In this document: positions 16,389-23,269 of the stretch, piece after piece | Numbering within the stretch: the stretch's first letter is position 1 | Layout: each line of letters starts with the position of its first letter | IMG/VR virus record: IMGVR_UViG_3300033146_000479 | Location: 1-30,788 of that record | Reading direction: 5' to 3' (one strand) | Length of the DNA: 30,788 nt | Source: a virus | Notes under the pieces: model-generated | The model's database searches: none | What the model was told of the DNA's origin: nothing | The model's input: only the letters and a program-made list of their open reading frames with translations | Position numbers and translations under genes: made by a program

Positions 16389-16837
16389 GAGTTTACAGAT
16401 TTAGTAAAAGCTCAGCGGCTAGGCTCGACACGTGCCACCCAGACCTCCGCAAGATAGTGCGAGAGGCGCTGAAGAACAGCCCGCAAGACTTTGGAGTGGC
16501 GGAGGGGTACAGGAGCCCCGAAAAGCAACTAGAGTACTACAGGGCTGGCATGAGCAAACTAGACGGCATAAGCCGCAAGAGCAAGCACAACAAGACCCCG
16601 TCGGAAGCGGTGGACTTATTCGCCTCCGTAGGTGGGGCAGCCCTATGGGAGGCGAGAAAGCTTAGTTTTCTTGCTGGCGTGGTAATATCAACAGCCCGAG
16701 ACCTCCACCGAGGAGGGCAAGTAGAGCACCTTATAAGGTGGGGAGGCAACTGGGACGGAGACGGCGAGATAATAACAGACCAAGACTTCGACGACCTCCC
16801 ACACTTTGAACTATACAAACCAAAAGACGTAAGATAA
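16385..16837 (+). CDS. Endolysin, M15-family D,L-peptidase (L-Ala-D-Glu type)
   Basis: The 150-aa enzyme cuts peptidoglycan stem peptides at lysis. It has the zinc-peptidase M15 motifs: GYRSPEKQLEYYRAG at 41-55, SKHNKTPSEAVDL at 66-78 (zinc ligands His68 and Asp77) and HFEL at 140-143 (third ligand His140). RWGGNWDGDG at 118-127 is the usual preceding loop. No signal peptide is present, so release needs the holin. It overlaps the membrane protein gene upstream by 4 bases and the holin gene by one base. Confidence 0.95.
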   Translation: MRVYRFSKSSAARLDTCHPDLRKIVREALKNSPQDFGVAEGYRSPEKQLEYYRAGMSKLDGISRKSKHNKTPSEAVDLFASVGGAALWEARKLSFLAGVVISTARDLHRGGQVEHLIRWGGNWDGDGEIITDQDFDDLPHFELYKPKDVR

Positions 16838-17256
16838 TGGCAATATTCGACATATTCGGAAGCAAAAGCACAGACAAGGCGACTAAGATAGTGGGAGATG
16901 TAGTGGGCGGAGCTATTAAAGGGCTGGACGCGCTGGTATTCACAAAGCAGGAACGCGCGGAAGTTGACAGGCGCATAGCCTCGGAAGTTTCGACCTTTGT
17001 AGGCTTAACACTTAACGAGAGCACAGTAAGGAGCAAGACCCGCCGCTGGCTGGCGTGGGCGTTTTCGGGCGTATTTTTAGCGCTATTAGCTGGCGCGGCC
17101 ATATTCGGCAAAACAGACGCAATATACGCGGCCTTTTTGCTAGAGTTGGCGCGGGAACTAGGCTCGGCAGTGCTCGCAATAGTAATATTTTATTTTGGTT
17201 ATTACGGAGTTAACGCAATACTCGCAGGGGCTAAGAAAAAAGAGGCCAAAAAGTAG
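16837..17256 (+). CDS. Holin (3-TM type)
   Basis: The 139-aa protein has an amphipathic N-terminal region (FGSKSTDKATKIVGDVVGGAIKGLDALVFT) of the kind seen in GTA-type 3-TM holins. At least two clear membrane segments follow: about residues 70-88 (LAWAFSGVFLALLAGAAIF) and 107-128 (LGSAVLAIVIFYFGYYGVNAIL). The stretch AIYAAFLLELARE between them may be a third. The C-terminus is lysine-rich (AGAKKKEAKK). Position directly after the endolysin and before a terminator supports holin. Start overlaps the endolysin stop (TAATG). Confidence 0.85.
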   Translation: MAIFDIFGSKSTDKATKIVGDVVGGAIKGLDALVFTKQERAEVDRRIASEVSTFVGLTLNESTVRSKTRRWLAWAFSGVFLALLAGAAIFGKTDAIYAAFLLELARELGSAVLAIVIFYFGYYGVNAILAGAKKKEAKK

Positions 17257-17279
17257 GCCAGAACATACCCGACAAGGAC

Positions 17280-17305
17280 AAAAGCCGCCGCGCGCGGCTT
17301 TTTTA
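17280..17305 (+). terminator. Intrinsic terminator closing the lysis genes
   Basis: AAAAGCCGC at 17280-17288 pairs with GCGGCTTTT at 17294-17302 around a CGCGC loop, with a six-T run from 17299. It ends the late operon directly before the early promoter. Confidence 0.9.
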
Positions 17306-17316
17306 TGAGCTGCAAA

Positions 17317-17379
17317 GTAAATTATTTTTACAAAAAAGTAAATTATTTTTACATTCGGCCGCTTTTTTGCCTATCTTTG
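17317..17379 (+). promoter_or_regulatory. Early promoter 1 with two operator repeats
   Basis: Two identical 16-mers GTAAATTATTTTTACA lie at 17317-17332 and 17338-17353, a period of 21 bases, so they sit on the same face of the helix. A -7 element TATCTTTG lies at 17372-17379. No TTG is present at the -33 position; the second repeat covers that place. The pattern suggests a regulator that blocks or replaces -33 recognition. The transcript would start just before 17390 and lead into the gene at 17441. Confidence 0.75.
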
Positions 17380-17440
17380 CACCCTGTCAAGGGGCTAAAA
17401 GGCCACCCCGCAAAGCTAGAGGCCTATAAATTAGCAGTTT

Positions 17441-17815
17441 ATGCACGACAACTCAATAAAACGGAGCGCCAAAGCCTTAAAAATAAGGTTAGAACCTATC
17501 ATAAAGGAGGGTGCAGACACGGACACGCGCCGCCGTTTGGCCTTGGACGGGCTCCGCAACTTCATAGACGACGCCAAAACGGCGGAACGTGAACGCGACA
17601 GGGTGGCCGCGGAGCGCGACCGCTTCGAGCACTTGGCCGAAATGCTGGAGGCCTTGGCAAAAAGGGAGCGCAGAGAACTAGACAGGACGGCGGCAGCGCT
17701 GGAGCACTTCGACGGCTTGGCCTGTTATACCGTCGAGGACTTGGCACGACTTGCAGAACTTAAAAGGCTGGCGCAATACCCAGCGGAAGAACTAAGAAAA
17801 ATAAAAAGACAATGA
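17441..17815 (+). CDS. Hypothetical early coiled-coil protein
   Basis: The 124-aa, highly charged protein is the first gene after early promoter 1. It is nearly all helix: DDAKTAERERDRVAAERDRFEHLAEMLEALAKRERRELDR forms a long coiled coil, ending with a basic KKIKRQ-like tail. No known family is recognised. It likely oligomerises. It ends 1 base before the regulator-like gene. Confidence 0.6.
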   Translation: MHDNSIKRSAKALKIRLEPIIKEGADTDTRRRLALDGLRNFIDDAKTAERERDRVAAERDRFEHLAEMLEALAKRERRELDRTAAALEHFDGLACYTVEDLARLAELKRLAQYPAEELRKIKRQ

Positions 17816-17816
17816 C

Positions 17817-18194
17817 ATGAGCAACAAACAAAATATAAACATAGAGCTAATAATAGGAGGCCACGCACTAGACCGCGAAGCGGTGGCGAAGGCCTTATTC
17901 CCAGAGAACGCGCACCCACGACGAGCGCTAACGAGAACCATAAAAGAACGCCGACCACTTAACGAGCACCAGCTGGCCGCCTTGGCTAGACTTATGCGCG
18001 TGGCCGTGGTGGACTTGTTCGAGGACGGACGCACGGGAGCCGCTCCGATATTATCGGACTGGGTGCTGGAGTACAAAGCAGAGAACCAAGCCGCGACACT
18101 GACGACAGGAAGCGGCAAAAGCAAAAATTTAGTAATCATAAACCCCGACAAAGTGGTGGCGCTTGCTTCCGCGGTTGCTCGGGCTATTCAATAA
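17817..18194 (+). CDS. Putative helix-turn-helix regulator (XRE-like)
   Basis: The 125-aa protein starts INIELIIGGHALDREAVAKALFPENAHPRRALTRTIKERRPLNEHQLAALARLMRVAVVDLFEDG. The pattern AxAKALFPENAHPRRALTR…RPLNEHQLAALARLMRVxxxDLF resembles XRE/cI-type HTH proteins of Bacteroidetes phages, in which a grr/n-like loop is followed by 'xqlxxlAxxlgvsvxdLF'. The C-terminal half (VLEYKAENQAATLTTGSG) is strand-rich and may dimerise or bind a ligand. It sits in the operon of the operator-bearing promoter, so autoregulation of all three early promoters is plausible. DNA binding has to be inferred from pattern. Confidence 0.65.
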   Translation: MSNKQNINIELIIGGHALDREAVAKALFPENAHPRRALTRTIKERRPLNEHQLAALARLMRVAVVDLFEDGRTGAAPILSDWVLEYKAENQAATLTTGSGKSKNLVIINPDKVVALASAVARAIQ

Positions 18195-18213
18195 CCTTTA
18201 AAAAGTCAAACAC

Positions 18214-18804
18214 ATGACAAAAATTAAATTTGAAGTAATCCTAGACACTGCCAACGAGGTAGAAATGGAAGCACTAAACAGCCTACTTTTAAACCTATCT
18301 GAAGAGGTGGCAACCAAAGAGGTGGCAACCAAAGAGGTGGCAACCAAAGAGGTGGCAACCAAAGAGGTGGCAACCAAAGAGGTGGCAACCAAAGAGAGCC
18401 CAGAGGCTCCAGAGGAAACCGCGGAGGAACGCAAAGAGAGCCCAGAGGCTCCAGAGGAAACCGCGGAGGAACGCAAAGAGCGCAAGCGACAGGAAGCCAA
18501 CGCACGCAAACGCAAAAAGCGCGCAGAAGCCAAAGCGGCCAGAGAGGCGGAGGAAGCCAGAGAGGCAGCTGAAGACGCGGCAGAGGCTAAAGCGGAAGCG
18601 GCCGAGAAAGCGGACGACCTCCCAGACTTCGAGCAAAAAACCGATTTAGACCTTATCAACAAAGCGCGAAAATTGGTTAGCAAAAATGTAGGCGAGCACC
18701 GCGACGAAATAAAAGAGGAACTCGCACGCATGGGAGCGCGCAACGTGTCCAGCGTACCAGAGGACAAGCTGGAAGATTTTTGCAGTTTTTTAGAACTTTT
18801 ATAA
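18214..18804 (+). CDS. Repeat-containing charged protein with conserved C-terminal domain
   Basis: The 196-aa protein has an N-terminal ~30-residue strand/helix part, then six exact copies of EVATK (residues about 31-60), then two copies of the 14-residue ESPEAPEETAEERK. A long charged helix (RKKRAEAKAAREAEEAREAAEDAAEAKAEAAEK as a whole) follows. The last 55 residues (LINKARKLVSKN, HRDEIKEELARMGARNVSSVPEDKLEDFCSFLELL) form a small helical domain resembling those at the end of several phage recombination or ssDNA-related proteins. Function unassigned; position before the DUF2800 and DUF2815 genes suggests a replication or recombination accessory role. Confidence 0.75.
   Translation: MTKIKFEVILDTANEVEMEALNSLLLNLSEEVATKEVATKEVATKEVATKEVATKEVATKESPEAPEETAEERKESPEAPEETAEERKERKRQEANARKRKKRAEAKAAREAEEAREAAEDAAEAKAEAAEKADDLPDFEQKTDLDLINKARKLVSKNVGEHRDEIKEELARMGARNVSSVPEDKLEDFCSFLELL
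18304..18477 (+). repeat. Coding minisatellites: six 15-bp units then two 42-bp units
   Basis: GAGGTGGCAACCAAA is repeated exactly six times from 18304 to 18393. It is followed by two exact 42-bp units at 18394-18435 and 18436-18477. Unit lengths are multiples of three, so copy change keeps the frame. Confidence 0.95.
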
Positions 18805-18805
18805 T

Positions 18806-19999
18806 ATGGGAGCCCCTACAGTGAACCACCAAGCCAGAGCGCACGCACTACTCGCACCGAGTAGCGCCGCGCGCTGGATAGGGTGCACGCCGTCGGCTCA
18901 GCTAGAGGAAGCCGAACGAAAGCGCGTAGGCTCGCACGACAGCGAAGCAAGCAGAGAGGGCACGCTGGCGCATGAGTTCGCGGACTTAGCGCTCCAGCTC
19001 TACACTAAAGCCATAACGACAGAGGCGCACGACAAGGCAGCGGACAAGCTAAGAGCCGACAAGCTATACACGCTAGAAATGGAGTCGCAAGTGGCCAAAT
19101 ATCGCGACTTCGTGGTCGCGCAATACCAAAAAGAGGCGCGCAAGTGGAACGGGGCGGAGTTGATACCCGAGCAGCGCTACGACTTAACCCGCTACGTGCC
19201 CGAGAGCTTCGGCACGGCCGACGCCACAGTGCTAGGCCGTAAAATGATAACTATCGCAGACCTAAAGTACGGCCGCGGGGTGCAAGTTTACGCGGCCAAC
19301 AACGCGCAGTTAAGACTATACGCTCTTGGCGCGATTGAGCACTACGCGCAAGACTTCGAGCGGGTGCAAATGGTTATAATACAGCCACGGCTCGACCACT
19401 ACGACTATGAGATAATGACAGTAAAGGAGCTACGAGACTGGGGCTTTAGGGTAGCGCAACGCGCGGCGCATTTAGCCGTGAAAGGGCAGGGCGCTCAAAA
19501 AGTGGGCGCGTGGTGCAAGTTCTGCGACGTGGCGTATAGGTGCAAAGCGCAAGCGGACAACGCAGCCAAGCTCGCGGCGTATGACTTCGCAGACCCTAAG
19601 ACGCTAACAGACGACCAGCTGCTCGCAATATACGAGCATTTGGACAGCTTTAAGAGCTGGGCGACCTTGGTCGAAAAATACGTGTATAATGAAGCGCTAA
19701 ACGGTAAAAGCTGGGAGGGCTTCAAACTGGTGGAGGGGCGAAGCTCGCGCAAGTGGAGCAACCCAGAGCGCACGGGCGAACTATTACAGGCGGAAATGTT
19801 CGACGACAACGAGATTTATAAACCTCGGACGCTTCGAGGTATTGGTGACTTGGAAGCGCTACTAGGTAAAAAACAATTTAATGTGATATTGGAGGGTCAC
19901 ACCTACAAGAGCCCCGCATCGCCTAAACTAGTGCCGGAGGACCACGGGGGCACGCCGTACAGCAACCACAAAACAGCGGCGGAGGACTTCAAGGCGTAA
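18806..19999 (+). CDS. DUF2800 protein, Cas4/RecB-like PD-(D/E)XK nuclease
   Basis: The 397-aa protein matches DUF2800, a phage family of the RecB/Cas4 nuclease superfamily thought to act in recombination or replication. Candidate catalytic residues are Glu122 (PEQRYDL), Asp139 (GTADATVL) and Asp152-x-Lys154 (IADLKYG). Four cysteines, Cys27 (WIGCTPS) and Cys237, Cys240, Cys246 (WCKFCDVAYRC), are placed like the Fe-S cluster ligands of Cas4/AddB-type nucleases. An N-terminal helix EGTLAHEFADLAL is also typical. Length is normal. The gene ends inside an 80-bp repeated promoter region. Partner: the DUF2815 protein that follows. Confidence 0.85.
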   Translation: MGAPTVNHQARAHALLAPSSAARWIGCTPSAQLEEAERKRVGSHDSEASREGTLAHEFADLALQLYTKAITTEAHDKAADKLRADKLYTLEMESQVAKYRDFVVAQYQKEARKWNGAELIPEQRYDLTRYVPESFGTADATVLGRKMITIADLKYGRGVQVYAANNAQLRLYALGAIEHYAQDFERVQMVIIQPRLDHYDYEIMTVKELRDWGFRVAQRAAHLAVKGQGAQKVGAWCKFCDVAYRCKAQADNAAKLAAYDFADPKTLTDDQLLAIYEHLDSFKSWATLVEKYVYNEALNGKSWEGFKLVEGRSSRKWSNPERTGELLQAEMFDDNEIYKPRTLRGIGDLEALLGKKQFNVILEGHTYKSPASPKLVPEDHGGTPYSNHKTAAEDFKA

Positions 20000-20075
20000 A
20001 ATAAATTTACAATAATGTAAAATATTTTTACAGTGTAAAGAAAATTAGTGTATCTTTGCAGCGCAATAAGGGACA
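19996..20075 (+). repeat. Repeated promoter block, copy A
   Basis: About 80 bases nearly identical to 29337-29417 (offset 9341 over most of the length, one base longer in the second copy near the end). It contains the TGTAAA/TTTACA array and the -7 element. It begins inside the stop codon of the DUF2800 gene. Confidence 0.9.
20006..20058 (+). promoter_or_regulatory. Early promoter 2 with operator array
   Basis: Half-sites alternate: TTTACA 20006-20011, TGTAAA 20016-20021, TTTACA 20027-20032, TGTAAA 20034-20039. The core 17-mer TGTAAAATATTTTTACA is at 20016-20032. TATCTTTG at 20051-20058 is the -7 element. The third half-site occupies the -33 position, where no TTG is present. The promoter serves the DUF2815 gene. 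Confidence 0.8.
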
Positions 20076-20089
20076 AACCCGACACAACC

Positions 20090-20122
20090 AGCCCGCCCCC
20101 GAGACATTCGGCGCGGGCTTTT
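20090..20122 (+). terminator. Leader hairpin with T-tract (possible attenuator)
   Basis: AGCCCGC at 20090-20096 pairs with GCGGGCT at 20113-20119, with an inner CCGA/TCGG pair, followed by TTTT. It lies between early promoter 2 and the ATG at 20196, so it could stop part of the transcripts before the gene. The T-tract is short, so strength is uncertain. Confidence 0.55.
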
Positions 20123-20195
20123 GGGGTGCACGGGAGTAGGCGCCGCCCTTTAGAATAGAGCGCCGAACCAGTACAACATTAAAAACAGTAAGAAA

Positions 20196-20720
20196 ATGGC
20201 AAAAGAAACTAACAGCCGGAAAGTAGTAACAGGACAAGTAAGATTTAGTTATGTTAATGTATTCAAGCCGCGCGCAGTGGAAGAGGGTGAACGCGAAAAG
20301 TACAGCGTTGCAATTTTAATAGACAAAAGCGACACGAAGACGATTAAGAAGTGCGAAAGAGCCATAGCCGCAGCGCTGGAGCAGGGCACGGCGAAGTTTG
20401 GCGGCAAAGTACCCAAGAATTATAAAAACCCACTACGCGACGGCGACGAAGACCGAGAGGACGACGAGGCATTTGAGAATAAAATGTTTATAAATTGTTC
20501 GAGCGTGCGAAAGCCCGCAGTAGTTGACGAAATGCTCGACCCTATTATGGACGCGGACGAATTTTACTCAGGTTGCTACGGCCGTGCAAGCGTGGACTTT
20601 TACGCGTTCAATTTTAACGGCTCTAAAGGCGTGGCGTGTGGCATTAACGGGCTGCAAAAACTTAAAGACGGCGAAAACTTAGGGGGCGCGAACTTCGACG
20701 CCGAGGAAGACTTCGGATAA
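20196..20720 (+). CDS. DUF2815 protein, probable single-stranded DNA-binding protein
   Basis: The 174-aa protein matches DUF2815, a phage family believed to bind ssDNA in replication or recombination. Signals are VVTGQVRFSYVNVFKPRAVEEGEREKYSVAILIDKSD at residues about 11-47 (strand-rich OB-like opening) and YKNPLRDGDEDREDDEAFENKMFINCSSVRKPAVVDE. DEFYSGCYGRASVDFYAFNFNGSKGVACGINGLQKLKDGENLGG is the hallmark C-terminal block. The protein ends with an acidic tail (FDAEEDFG), as in many SSBs. It has its own promoter and terminator, so it is probably made in bulk. Confidence 0.9.
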   Translation: MAKETNSRKVVTGQVRFSYVNVFKPRAVEEGEREKYSVAILIDKSDTKTIKKCERAIAAALEQGTAKFGGKVPKNYKNPLRDGDEDREDDEAFENKMFINCSSVRKPAVVDEMLDPIMDADEFYSGCYGRASVDFYAFNFNGSKGVACGINGLQKLKDGENLGGANFDAEEDFG

Positions 20721-20740
20721 AAGGCACACCAGAACACACC

Positions 20741-20775
20741 AAGGCGCAGCGAATAGCCGCTGCGCCTTTCTTTTT
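20741..20775 (+). terminator. Intrinsic terminator after the DUF2815 gene
   Basis: AAGGCGCAGCG at 20741-20751 pairs with CGCTGCGCCTT at 20758-20768 around AATAGC, followed by a T-rich run. The polymerase gene 36 bases later has no clear promoter, so it relies on read-through, giving less polymerase than ssDNA-binding protein. Confidence 0.9.
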
Positions 20776-20803
20776 CACTTAATAACCTCTAAAACTTTAC
20801 AGC

Positions 20804-22786
20804 GTGAAAAAATTACATATTGACATTGAAACCTACAGCAGCACTTCCATAAAGGACGCGGGCGCCTATAAGTATTCCGAGGCCTTGGACTTCGAGATAC
20901 TCATATTCGCCTACGCATACGACGCGGAACCAGTGCAAGCCGTAGAGCTAGCCAGAGGCGAAAAAATACCCGCCCGAGTAATAGCAGACCTAACAGCCCC
21001 AACAGTTCAGAAATGGGCGCATAATGCGACGTTTGAACGCGTTTGCATAGCCGCCGCGCTGGGCATTAATATTCCAATAAGTCAAATATTTTGCAGCGCT
21101 ATAAAAGCGGCCAGCTGCGGACTTCCGCTAAGCTTAGCGAAAGTTTCGGAAGCGCTCCAGCTTGGCGACAAAGCGAAGAACAAAGAGGGCGCAGCCCTTA
21201 TTCGCTATTTTAGCATCCCAGTAAAAGCAACCCAAACCAACGGCGGGCGTGTTCGCAATCTACCCGAGCACGACCCCGAGCGCTGGGAACGCTTCGTGGC
21301 TTATTGCGTGCAAGACGTAGAGGCAGAAAGGGCAATAGCTGACAAGCTGGAGCCGTACAGCTGGACGAGACGGGAGCGCCTCAACTATATAGCTAATGAA
21401 CAGATAAACGACAGGGGGGTACTTATAGACTTGGACATGGCCGCGCAAGCCGTACAACTCGACAAGGACAACCAACTCCGAGCGCTTGGACGCTTGGCTA
21501 AGCTTACAGGGCTAAAGAACCCAAACAGCCCCGCGCAGCTTAAAAGCTGGCTATCCTTAAAGCTAAAAAAGGAAATAAAAAGCTTAAATAAGGATTTTTT
21601 GCCCGAGCTTTTGGAGCGCGCGGAGGCGCTGGGCTTGGTGGAGGTGGTGGAAGCTTTGCAGCTCCGCCGCGAGACTGGCAAAACGAGCGTAAAAAAATAC
21701 GAGGCTATGATAAACAGCGCAAGCGACGACGACCAGAGGGCGCGCGGTTTATTCCAATTTTACGGAGCTTCGAGGACTGGGCGGTGGGCTGGTCGCTTGG
21801 TGCAACTTCAGAACCTCCCACAAAATAAAGTTAAGGAACTGGACGAAGCCCGCTGGCTGGTCGCTACTGGCGACGCGGAGGGCTTGGTGGCTAGTTTTGG
21901 GTCGATTAGCAACATGTTAAGCCAGACAATAAGAACGGCACTAATAGCCCCAAAAGGCCGCGTTTTTGCAGTGGCTGACTATTCGGCAATCGAAGCCCGC
22001 GTTATTGCGTGGCTGGCTGGCGAAGCTTGGCGCCTCGAAGTATTCGCGACGCACGGCAAGATATACGAAGCCAGCGCCGCGCAAATGTTTAACGTACCCG
22101 TCGAGAGTATCGACAAGTCCAACCCGCTAAGGGCTCGCGGTAAAATAGCAGAGCTTGCGCTGGGGTATGGTGGAAGCGTCGGAGCGCTTAAAGCAATGGG
22201 CGGCGAGAAAATGGGGCTTACTGGCTCCGACATGCAATCAATAGTTAAAAAGTGGCGCAAGGCCAACCGCGCAATCGTTAAGCTCTGGCGCTTGCTGGAG
22301 GACACAGCGGTGCGAGCCGTGAAGACCCGCCGCGGCTGGGTTGTTCTGGAGCTACCGTTCACGCGTTTGGGCTTTATCTGCGACGACTACGCGCTACGCA
22401 TATCACTCCCGAGCGGGCGCGAACTATTCTACAAAGGCGTCCAGCTTCGAGAGGGCAAATGGGGCGGCTTGGCTATTACATACGAGGGCACGGAAACAAT
22501 GACACACAGGTGGGGGCGTTTGGAGACATACGGCGGGAAACTAGCCGAAAATATAGTCCAAGCCGTAGCGCGCGACATACTGGCCGACGCACTGCGAAAC
22601 CTCCACGCGGAGGGCTTCGAGGTCGTTATGCACGTGCACGACGAAGCAATCGCGGAAGTAAGCGAAGCCAGAGCCGCGGCAGAGCTGGAGCGCATGGAGC
22701 AAATAATGGCAACACCCCCGCAATGGTCGAGGGGCTTAAATTTACCCGCGGAGGGCTACACAACGCAATATTATAAAAAAGATTAA
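20804..22786 (+). CDS. Family A DNA polymerase with 3'-5' exonuclease
   Basis: The 660-aa replicative polymerase starts with GTG at 20804. The exonuclease domain shows HIDIET at 5-10 (Asp7, Glu9) and QDVEAE at 170-175 (Asp171). The polymerase domain shows motif A ADYSAIEARV at 391-400 (Asp392), motif B RGKIAELALGYGG at 445-457 and motif C VHDEA at 611-615 (His612, Asp613, Glu614). RTGRWAGRLVQLQNLP at 324-339 is the usual template/primer strand before motif A. There is no 5'-nuclease domain, as expected for phage enzymes. It works with the PrimPol/VapE protein downstream. Confidence 0.97.
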   Translation: MKKLHIDIETYSSTSIKDAGAYKYSEALDFEILIFAYAYDAEPVQAVELARGEKIPARVIADLTAPTVQKWAHNATFERVCIAAALGINIPISQIFCSAIKAASCGLPLSLAKVSEALQLGDKAKNKEGAALIRYFSIPVKATQTNGGRVRNLPEHDPERWERFVAYCVQDVEAERAIADKLEPYSWTRRERLNYIANEQINDRGVLIDLDMAAQAVQLDKDNQLRALGRLAKLTGLKNPNSPAQLKSWLSLKLKKEIKSLNKDFLPELLERAEALGLVEVVEALQLRRETGKTSVKKYEAMINSASDDDQRARGLFQFYGASRTGRWAGRLVQLQNLPQNKVKELDEARWLVATGDAEGLVASFGSISNMLSQTIRTALIAPKGRVFAVADYSAIEARVIAWLAGEAWRLEVFATHGKIYEASAAQMFNVPVESIDKSNPLRARGKIAELALGYGGSVGALKAMGGEKMGLTGSDMQSIVKKWRKANRAIVKLWRLLEDTAVRAVKTRRGWVVLELPFTRLGFICDDYALRISLPSGRELFYKGVQLREGKWGGLAITYEGTETMTHRWGRLETYGGKLAENIVQAVARDILADALRNLHAEGFEVVMHVHDEAIAEVSEARAAAELERMEQIMATPPQWSRGLNLPAEGYTTQYYKKD

Positions 22787-22920
22787 GGTCTTTTAAACAA
22801 AATAAAACCTTTAAATTGTTAATAACTTTTATACATTGGATGTTGAAAAGGCAAAATAACGCCGTATATTTGTATTAACAAAAGAGGGATATTCCTCGAA
22901 TAATATTAAATATTTGGATT
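22787..22920 (+). promoter_or_regulatory. AT-rich intergenic with canonical Bacteroidetes promoter
   Basis: TTG at 22843-22845, 19 bases, TATATTTG at 22865-22872 is the best match to the Bacteroidetes consensus in the window, and has none of the TGTAAA half-sites. The surrounding bases are much more AT-rich than the phage average. Transcription would start near 22880 and lead into the small gene at 22921, so this gene has control independent of the early regulon. Confidence 0.75.
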
Positions 22921-23147
22921 ATGAAAAATCAAATTAAAATTAGACTTCAAGAACTAGCAACTGACAATTTTAATACTTATAGTGAAGATTATCCTTTAGG
23001 ACAATACAAGCTCAAGAATTAGCAATAAGCTATTATGAGCATAGAGAAGATAATGAGATTACAAGGGATGAAGAATTGGAAATAACAAAAACTGATTATG
23101 TTGATTGGATTATGGAGGCTTTCTCAAATTATATCCAAAATTTATAA
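22921..23147 (+). pseudogene. Small acidic AT-rich accessory gene, apparently frameshifted
   Basis: ATG at 22921 gives MKNQIKIRLQELATDNFNTYSEDYPLG and stops at a TAG after 33 residues. Switching to the -1 frame near 22995-23000 continues TIQAQELAISYYEHREDNE, then TRDEELEITKTDYVDWIMEAFSNYIQNL, to TAA at 23145-23147. One extra T in CCTTTAGG would join them into a protein of about 75 aa. The product is small, acidic and helical. It is unlike its neighbours in base use and has its own promoter, like a moron. Function unknown; an anti-defence protein is possible, without direct support. Confidence 0.5.
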
Positions 23148-23149
23148 TT

Positions 23150-23269
23150 ATGGAATACTGGACACACAAATTAAAAAAGACTGATATAATCATTAACGGT
23201 TATAGGATAGTTAGAATTAAGCCTGTTAGGTCTTTGCGCACTAAAAGAGAGGTTGAACAAAAGGCATGA
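23150..23269 (+). CDS. Small basic hypothetical protein
   Basis: A 39-aa frame, MEYWTHKLKKTDIIINGYRI then VRIKPVRSLRTKREVEQKA, starts 3 bases after the previous stop, and its TGA overlaps the ATG of the primase-helicase gene (ATGA at 23266). It is basic where its upstream neighbour is acidic. The same AT-rich base use suggests it came with the upstream gene. The overlap with the next start supports it being translated. No family recognised. Confidence 0.5.
   Translation: MEYWTHKLKKTDIIINGYRIVRIKPVRSLRTKREVEQKA

Noticed and set aside
17305-17592. 95-residue frame starting before the early promoter
   Set aside because: It would begin upstream of the -7 element and overlaps a better gene at 17441-17815 in another frame.
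18304-18477. CRISPR-like array
   Set aside because: Units are directly adjacent with no spacers and are in frame in a coding gene.
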